DNA of 20,179 nt from Acholeplasmatales bacterium (GTDB lineage: Bacteria > Bacillota_I > Bacilli_A > ML615J-28 > CAG-313). Of this stretch, positions 15,310-20,179 are shown piece by piece. The DNA is taken from contig DPOU01000003.1 of the NCBI GenBank assembly GCA_003539625.1, positions 1-20,179 on the forward strand, in the 5' to 3' direction. Made by a program: the position numbers and the translations under genes. Each line of letters opens with the position of its first letter. Positions within the stretch are counted from its first letter, which is position 1. The notes below the pieces were generated by a model, which did no database searches, was not told the origin of the DNA, and saw nothing but the letters and a program-made list of their open reading frames with translations.

Positions 15310-18300
15310 TTATAGGCCTCGTTTACTTGCTTGTGCTTGCGCAAACTCATCTACGAGACTCTTATTGGCAACATCAACACCTTCATTGTCAACAAGTTTA
15401 ACACTTAAGCCTAAGCCTTGCAATTCTTTAATTAAAGCACGGAAGGCTTCTGGAATACCTGGTGTAGGTAATGGTTCACCATCAACGATGGCTTTATATA
15501 CTTTGTTACGACCAATAATATCATCTGATTTTATTGTCATCATTTCTTGTAATGTATGTGCTGCTCCATATGCTTCTAGAGCCCAAACTTCCATTTCACC
15601 GAAACGTTGACCACCGTTTTGGGCCTTACCACCCATAGGTTGTTGTGTTACTAGTGTGTATGGTCCTTCACTTCTTGCATGAAGTTTATCATCAACCATG
15701 TGTGCAAGTTTAATCATATACATGACACCAACAGAAATCTTGTTATCAAAACGACGTCCTGTGCGACCATCGAATAAATATGTTTTACCATTTTCATCGA
15801 TAATAGCACGTTTGTTAGCAGGATTTTCTCTAGCTAATTCTTCGTCTTTTTCACGAGCTTCATTCATTATATCTACGATATCTTGATGAGTTAAACCATC
15901 AAATACTGGAGTTGCAACATGAACGCCAAGTTTCTTTGCGGCCATACCAAGATGTATTTCTAATACTTGTCCAATGTTCATACGTGAAGGAACACCTTGT
16001 GGATTCAACATAATATCGATTGGAGTACCATCTGACATGAATGGCATATCTTCAATAGGTAAAATATTTGAAATAACACCTTTATTACCATGACGACCTG
16101 ACATTTTGTCACCTTCAGTAATCTTACGTTTTTGTACGATATAAACTCTAACTACTTCATTTACTCCTGGTGGTAATTCGGCACCTGACTTACGATTGAA
16201 ACGTTCGATACGGTGTACAATACCACTTCCACCATGTGGAACCTTTAATGAAGATACTCTAACATCTTTTGAGTTATCTGAGAATAATGCTTGAGATAAT
16301 CTTTCTTCTGGAGTAGGTTCAGTAATACCTTTGGGAGATACTTTACCAACTAGTGTATCGCCTTCTTTTACTTCAGCGCCAAGACATACAATACCATTTT
16401 CATCTAAGTTAGCAATAGAATCTTTACTTTCACCATCTAGGTCACGAGTAATTTCTTCTTTACCAAGCTTTGTATCTCTAACTTCACAAGTATATTCTTC
16501 AATGTGAATTGAAGTATATACGTCATCTTGAACAAGTCTTTCACTCATAATTACGGCATCTTCAAAGTTGTAACCGTTCCAAGTCATAAAGGCAATTACA
16601 ACGTTTCTACCTAAAGCAAGTTCACCTTGATCCATTGATGAACCATCAGCTAAAACGTCACCAGCTTTTACTTTTTCACCTGGTTCAACGATTGGTCTTT
16701 GGTTTACACAAGTTGAGTGATTAGATCTATCATATTTGTTTAATAGGTAAGTATGTTTTTCACCTTTCATATCGCGTACGATAATCTTATTACCATCAAC
16801 ATATTCTACAACACAATCAAAGTCTGCGCAGATTGCAACACCAGAGTCTTTTGCGGCCTTGTATTCAATACCAGTACCTACAAATGGTGCTTCAGGCTTT
16901 AATAGCGGAATTGCTTGACGTTGCATGTTGGCACCCATTAGCGCACGTGTTGTATCATCGTGTTCTAGGAATGGAATACATGCTGTAGAAATAGCAACGA
17001 TTTGTTTTGGTGAAACGTCAATTAAATCCACATTCATACGATCAGTTTCAATAAATTCACCATATTGACGAGCAATTACTTTATCATCAAGGATAACTAA
17101 TTGACCAGTCTTAGGATCTTTACCCATATTAACGTTTGCTTCCGCAATTATAAATTCTTCTTCTTTATCAGCAGTAAAATATTTTACTTCATCTGTGATA
17201 ATTGCAAGACGATTTTCTTTATCTTTCTTAACAATTAAATATGGAGTTTCAATAAAACCAAATTCATTAGCTCTAGCATAAGATGCAAGTGAGTTAATCA
17301 AACCAATGTTTTGACCTTCTGGTGTTTCTACTGGACAAATTCTTCCATAATGTGATGAGTGTACGTCACGTACTTCGAAACCAGCACGGTCACGAGAGAT
17401 ACCACCTTGACCTAAGGCAGAGAAACGTCTCTTATGAGTTAATTCTGATAATGGGTTAATTTGGTCCATAAATTGTGATAATTGGCTACTACCAAAGAAT
17501 TCACGGAATGTTGCAGTTAAAGGACGAATGTTTACTAAATTTTGTGGAGTAACACTCTTAACTTCAGCTGATGTTGACATTCTATCACGAATGTTCTTTT
17601 CAACTTTCATCATACCCATACGGAATTGGTTTTGTAATAATTCACCGATTAAACGTAAACGACGATTACTCAAATGGTCGATATCATCAATTCTACCAAC
17701 AACTTTACCAACACCAACATGTAAATTGATGTAATAACTAATTGTAGCAAAAATATCAGATAATACTACATGACATCTATCTTCACGTTGATCATTACCA
17801 TGTAATCTTACTTTTAAGTCACCTTCATTTGTCTTTACTAATACATCTAATGTTTCCAAAACAACGCTATTGCCTTGTAACATTACTTCATATTCGTAAG
17901 TTTTACGGAAACTTTCACGATTTTCACTTAAAATATCAGCTGTACTCTTTCCAGTATTAGGGTTACGACGGTATGTAATTTCAGTACCAGCTGGTAAAAT
18001 TACTTCACCTGTTTCAACATTTACTAAATCATTAGCTAAACGATGTCCTACAGCACGAGCAACAACATCAAGTTTCTTATTAAATTTGTAACGTCCAACC
18101 TTTGCAAGGTCATAACGACGAACTTCAAATAATCTGCTTGCAATATATTTTCTAGCTGTATCAGGAGAAGTTTTTTCACCTGGGCGTAAGTTATCATATA
18201 ATTTTTTTATTGCATCATCTTCACGGAACGAATCATCTTTTTCAAATGTTTTACTAAACATATCTAAGATGTTTTGTGGACGTGGTGCAATATCATCGTT

Positions 18301-18951
18301 TTCACCAACAAATAGATTAATCATATCTAAGTTAGTTGGAACACCTAAAGCACGGATAAAAGTAGGGAGGCATACTTTTTTTGAACGGTCGATTTTTGCA
18401 AACCAAACATCTTTGTTGTTCTTTTCAAATTCAATCCAAATACCACGCGTTGGGATAATTTGACCCGCAAAGATAGATTTGCCTGATTTTTTATCAATTT
18501 CTTCTGAGAAGAAAACACCAGCAGAACGAACAATTTGTGTTACAACTACACGTTCAGAACCATTAATAATAAAGGTTCCCCATGGTGTCATAACAGGAAT
18601 TTCCCCCATAAATATTTTATCGTCTTTGAATTCACCAGTTTCTTTATTTTCTAATTCAACATTAACACGTAATGCACGAGAGTAATTTACTTTGTGAATT
18701 TTTGCATCTCTAATTGAATATTTTGGTTCATCAAACTCATGTTCTTTAAAATGAAGTTCAAACTTTTCTCCATCGCCATGGTCTTTAATTGGTGAAAGTT
18801 CTTTAAATAAGGCACTTAAGCCGTCTTTCATAAACCAATCAAATGACTTTGTTTGAATCTCAATTAAGTTAGGCAGTTCAACATTTGTTTGAACTCGCGC
18901 ATAATTGCGTCGAACACGTGTTCTACCATATTGGACATTTTTATAACTCAA
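15310..18951 (-). CDS. rpoB: DNA-directed RNA polymerase subunit beta
   Basis: Beta subunit of RNA polymerase, forming one side of the active-site cleft. It has 1213 residues from the chosen start, a normal length for Bacillota without the large E. coli insertions. The N-terminus reads VQYGRTRVRRNYAR and the C-terminal clamp-binding part ends ASKRGL. The rifampicin pocket is at about residues 486–520, with Q493, D496, H506, R509 and S511 at the positions of E. coli Q513, D516, H526, R529 and S531, so no classic resistance change is present. Nearby differences from E. coli are I498, F510 and Q515. I chose TTG at 18951 rather than GTG at 18960 because GAGGTGG (18957–18963) overlaps the GTG but sits about 6 nt before the TTG. 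The TTG also aligns with the TTG start I recall for B. subtilis rpoB. rpoC follows after a 16-bp gap. Confidence 0.98.
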   Translation of the reverse strand: MSYKNVQYGRTRVRRNYARVQTNVELPNLIEIQTKSFDWFMKDGLSALFKELSPIKDHGDGEKFELHFKEHEFDEPKYSIRDAKIHKVNYSRALRVNVELENKETGEFKDDKIFMGEIPVMTPWGTFIINGSERVVVTQIVRSAGVFFSEEIDKKSGKSIFAGQIIPTRGIWIEFEKNNKDVWFAKIDRSKKVCLPTFIRALGVPTNLDMINLFVGENDDIAPRPQNILDMFSKTFEKDDSFREDDAIKKLYDNLRPGEKTSPDTARKYIASRLFEVRRYDLAKVGRYKFNKKLDVVARAVGHRLANDLVNVETGEVILPAGTEITYRRNPNTGKSTADILSENRESFRKTYEYEVMLQGNSVVLETLDVLVKTNEGDLKVRLHGNDQREDRCHVVLSDIFATISYYINLHVGVGKVVGRIDDIDHLSNRRLRLIGELLQNQFRMGMMKVEKNIRDRMSTSAEVKSVTPQNLVNIRPLTATFREFFGSSQLSQFMDQINPLSELTHKRRFSALGQGGISRDRAGFEVRDVHSSHYGRICPVETPEGQNIGLINSLASYARANEFGFIETPYLIVKKDKENRLAIITDEVKYFTADKEEEFIIAEANVNMGKDPKTGQLVILDDKVIARQYGEFIETDRMNVDLIDVSPKQIVAISTACIPFLEHDDTTRALMGANMQRQAIPLLKPEAPFVGTGIEYKAAKDSGVAICADFDCVVEYVDGNKIIVRDMKGEKHTYLLNKYDRSNHSTCVNQRPIVEPGEKVKAGDVLADGSSMDQGELALGRNVVIAFMTWNGYNFEDAVIMSERLVQDDVYTSIHIEEYTCEVRDTKLGKEEITRDLDGESKDSIANLDENGIVCLGAEVKEGDTLVGKVSPKGITEPTPEERLSQALFSDNSKDVRVSSLKVPHGGSGIVHRIERFNRKSGAELPPGVNEVVRVYIVQKRKITEGDKMSGRHGNKGVISNILPIEDMPFMSDGTPIDIMLNPQGVPSRMNIGQVLEIHLGMAAKKLGVHVATPVFDGLTHQDIVDIMNEAREKDEELARENPANKRAIIDENGKTYLFDGRTGRRFDNKISVGVMYMIKLAHMVDDKLHARSEGPYTLVTQQPMGGKAQNGGQRFGEMEVWALEAYGAAHTLQEMMTIKSDDIIGRNKVYKAIVDGEPLPTPGIPEAFRALIKELQGLGLSVKLVDNEGVDVANKSLVDEFAQAQASKRGL

Positions 18952-18956
18952 ATTAG

Positions 18957-18963
18957 CCACCTC
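18957..18963 (-). promoter_or_regulatory. SD sequence that decides the rpoB start
   Basis: Minus-strand GAGGTGG overlaps an in-frame GTG (18958–18960) and leaves a normal spacer to the TTG at 18949–18951. This favours TTG initiation three codons downstream of the GTG. Confidence 0.65.
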
Positions 18964-19014
18964 TTTTTAATTTTGTCTGAGTGATTTTTATACGAAATAT
19001 GCCGTTCAAAAAGC

Positions 19015-19030
19015 ATTATACCGCATTATA
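19015..19030 (-). promoter_or_regulatory. two additional -10 boxes upstream of rpoB
   Basis: Two perfect TATAAT hexamers occur 10 bp apart on the minus strand (19025–19030 and 19015–19020). The first is preceded by TGA, forming an extended -10 (TGATATAAT). Neither has a good -35 at 17 bp. They may be secondary start sites or may tune initiation from the TTGACA/TACAAT promoter just upstream. Confidence 0.5.
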
Positions 19031-19043
19031 TCATATCTTGATT

Positions 19044-19072
19044 ATTGTATACCAAGTTGCTTTTTTTGTCAA
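19044..19072 (-). promoter_or_regulatory. strong sigma-A-type promoter for rpoB-rpoC
   Basis: On the minus strand a perfect -35 TTGACA (19067–19072) is separated by 17 bp from -10 TACAAT (19044–19049). It lies after the ybxB terminator and about 90 bp upstream of the rpoB start. It is the best promoter match in the window and implies that rpoBC can be transcribed independently of the ribosomal protein genes upstream. Confidence 0.8.
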
Positions 19073-19124
19073 GTAAAACAACACTTTTTTTATAAAAAAG
19101 CGTTTTTAACTTTCATAAAAAAGT

Positions 19125-19161
19125 AAATAGCGATAAATTTTGTACCAATTTATCGCTATTT
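19125..19161 (-). terminator. intrinsic terminator after ybxB, overlapping its stop codon
   Basis: A perfect 15-bp inverted repeat (arms 19125–19139 and 19147–19161, 7-nt loop) is followed on the minus strand by ACTTTTTT. The TAG stop of the methyltransferase gene (19156–19158) is part of the first arm. A ribosome at the stop codon would cover the stem, so termination may depend on translation. Confidence 0.85.
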
Positions 19162-19749
19162 TTGAGCTTTTATTATGCAATATTCATCAACAACGTTAAC
19201 AACTTCTACAGCGGTATAGACTTCTTTCATTGCTTTTATCAAAGACTGAGCACCATGTTTTTTTTGAATAACGCACCATAGATTACCATTTTCGTTTAAG
19301 TGTGAAGCACCACCGATAACTATGTCATTAACAATCTTTTTTCCTGCCCTTATAGGTGGATTAGTTATTATCATATCATAATTTTTGGTAATATTTTGAT
19401 AAGAATCACTAGCGAATATTTCCGCATTTTCTATCGTATTAATGCTTTTATTTTGCCTTGCTAAATCCAGTGCACGTTCACTTATATCTACCATATCGAC
19501 CTTAGTATTAGGATATAATTTTGCAATTGATAATCCAATTGTTCCATATCCGCAACCAACGTCAAGTATTGTTTTGGCATCATTTATTATAGCATATTTT
19601 AATAAATTTCTACTTCCTAAATCAATTGATGTTTTAGAAAATACTCCATTATCAGTTAGAAAATCTATTTTTTTTCCCTTTATACTAAAGGTGATTTTTT
19701 GAATATTACTCGGTAAATTTGTATTATCTTCAAAATATTGATGAGGCAT
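19156..19749 (-). CDS. ybxB: RsmC/YbxB-like SAM-dependent rRNA methyltransferase
   Basis: A class I S-adenosylmethionine methyltransferase of the RsmC group, which makes m2G1207 in 16S rRNA in Escherichia coli. The exact target here is inferred. The protein has 197 residues. The SAM-binding motif DVGCGYG is at residues 63–69, an acidic loop VDIS follows at 87–90, and the catalytic NPPI motif typical of N-methyltransferases is at 130–133. The start at 19749 is chosen because AAAGGAGC sits 4 nt upstream. An earlier in-frame ATG at 19773 lies inside the preceding terminator and has no SD. Its position between rplL and rpoB matches ybxB of B. subtilis. The TAG stop lies inside the stem of the following terminator. 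It is about half the length of E. coli RsmC, as expected for the single-domain Gram-positive form. Confidence 0.9.
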   Translation of the reverse strand: MPHQYFEDNTNLPSNIQKITFSIKGKKIDFLTDNGVFSKTSIDLGSRNLLKYAIINDAKTILDVGCGYGTIGLSIAKLYPNTKVDMVDISERALDLARQNKSINTIENAEIFASDSYQNITKNYDMIITNPPIRAGKKIVNDIVIGGASHLNENGNLWCVIQKKHGAQSLIKAMKEVYTAVEVVNVVDEYCIIKAQK

Positions 19750-19771
19750 ATTTGCTCCTTTCAAATAAAAC

Positions 19772-19796
19772 AAAAGCCTGAGTAACTCAGGCTTTT
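19772..19796 (-). terminator. intrinsic terminator after rplL
   Basis: An 11-bp perfect stem (AAAAGCCTGAG / CTCAGGCTTTT) closes a 3-nt loop and is flanked by A and T runs, so it could also work on the other strand. It lies between the rplL stop and the SD of the methyltransferase gene. That gene must therefore be reached by read-through or from a promoter I could not identify. Confidence 0.85.
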
Positions 19797-19813
19797 TTAT
19801 AAACAGTTTTTAA

Positions 19814-20179
19814 CTATTTAATTTCTACTTCAGCGCCGACTTCAACGAATTTAGCTTTTAAAGCTTCAGCTTCTTCTGGAGTTACTTTTTCTTTAATTGG
19901 TTTAGGTGCATTGTCAACTAAATCTTTAGCTTCTTTTAATCCTAATCCAGTTACTTCACGAACTAGTTTGATAACATTTAATTTTGCAGAACCAGCACTA
20001 GTTAAAATTACATTAACTTCTGATGGAGCTTCTTCAGCTGCAGCTGCAGCACCACCAGCAACTGCAACTGGAGCAGCAGCTGTAACACCGAATTCTTCTT
20101 CGATTGCTTTTACTAATTCATTTAATTCAAGTACGCTCATTTCCTTTAAAGCGCTGATAAATTCTTCTTTATTAAGTTT
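19814..20179 (-). CDS. rplL: 50S ribosomal protein L7/L12, 5' end outside the window
   Basis: Ribosomal stalk protein that binds L10 as dimers and recruits translation GTPases such as EF-Tu and EF-G. The frame stays open to the window edge and 121 residues are visible. It begins at KLNKEEF, so probably only the first one or two codons are missing. An N-terminal dimerisation helix is followed by the alanine-rich hinge (around AAAPVAVAGGAAAAA) and the conserved C-terminal factor-binding domain with KLNVIKLVREVTGLGLKEAK. Length and layout are normal for the family. The stop is TAG, and an intrinsic terminator follows at 19772–19796. As in Bacillus subtilis, the next gene is a YbxB-type methyltransferase and then rpoB. 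An ATG in frame at 20138–20140 is an internal methionine (KEMSVLEL), not the start. Confidence 0.97.
   Translation of the reverse strand, partial: KLNKEEFISALKEMSVLELNELVKAIEEEFGVTAAAPVAVAGGAAAAAEEAPSEVNVILTSAGSAKLNVIKLVREVTGLGLKEAKDLVDNAPKPIKEKVTPEEAEALKAKFVEVGAEVEIK

Noticed and set aside
15236..15610. Plus-strand frame antisense to the rpoB-rpoC junction
   Set aside because: It lies opposite conserved coding sequence and its existence follows from codon bias of rpoB and rpoC.
1..20179. TGA read as tryptophan (genetic code 4)
   Set aside because: None of the long conserved genes contains an in-frame TGA; the tryptophan codons I checked in rpoB and rpoC are TGG. The absence of TGA is reported as avoidance, not reassignment.

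Overview
The window looks like a chromosomal segment of an AT-rich Bacillota bacterium. The gene order rplL – RsmC/YbxB-type methyltransferase – rpoB – rpoC is typical of that phylum, and the start codons sit behind Bacillus-like Shine-Dalgarno (SD) sequences. The very low GC content, the TAA/TAG-only stop codons and a rpoC that is not followed by the usual rpsL-rpsG-fusA-tuf genes suggest an uncultured lineage near Erysipelotrichia, RF39 or the Mollicutes. That placement is inference. All 15 clear genes lie on the minus strand, so the window is best read from high to low coordinates.

Right part (20179 to 11228): transcription and translation core. The 3' part of rplL ends at an intrinsic terminator, followed by a YbxB-like 16S rRNA methyltransferase with its own terminator. 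A strong promoter region (TTGACA, 17 bp, TACAAT, plus two more perfect TATAAT boxes) then leads into rpoB and rpoC, which end at a palindromic terminator. Both RNA polymerase genes most likely start at TTG codons.

Middle part (11220 to 2933): a monocistronic cytosolic BspA-type leucine-rich-repeat protein with its own promoter and terminator, then a tight five-gene run: priA, fmt, a PgpA/YutG-like gene, sdaA and rlmCD, with gaps of 1 to 10 bp. The PriA protein keeps the fold, the N-terminal DNA-binding domain and all eight zinc cysteines, but has lost Walker A, Walker B and motif VI. It looks like a pseudohelicase.

Left part (2932 to 1): accessory DNA of extreme AT content with small unknown genes. 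The last 36 bp of rlmCD (eleven codons plus stop) are repeated exactly at 809–844. This is the classic footprint of site-specific integration into the 3' end of a conserved gene, and the rumA/rlmCD 3' end is a known integration hotspot in streptococci. The roughly 2.1 kb between the copies holds four small genes, two of them tandem paralogues, and no integrase. It is best described as a remnant or cis-mobilizable island. Another unknown gene lies beyond the distal copy.

The strongest leads are the catalytically dead PriA and the att-flanked mini-island at rlmCD. Two lineage-specific insertions in RpoC, one resembling an internal duplication, also deserve a check.
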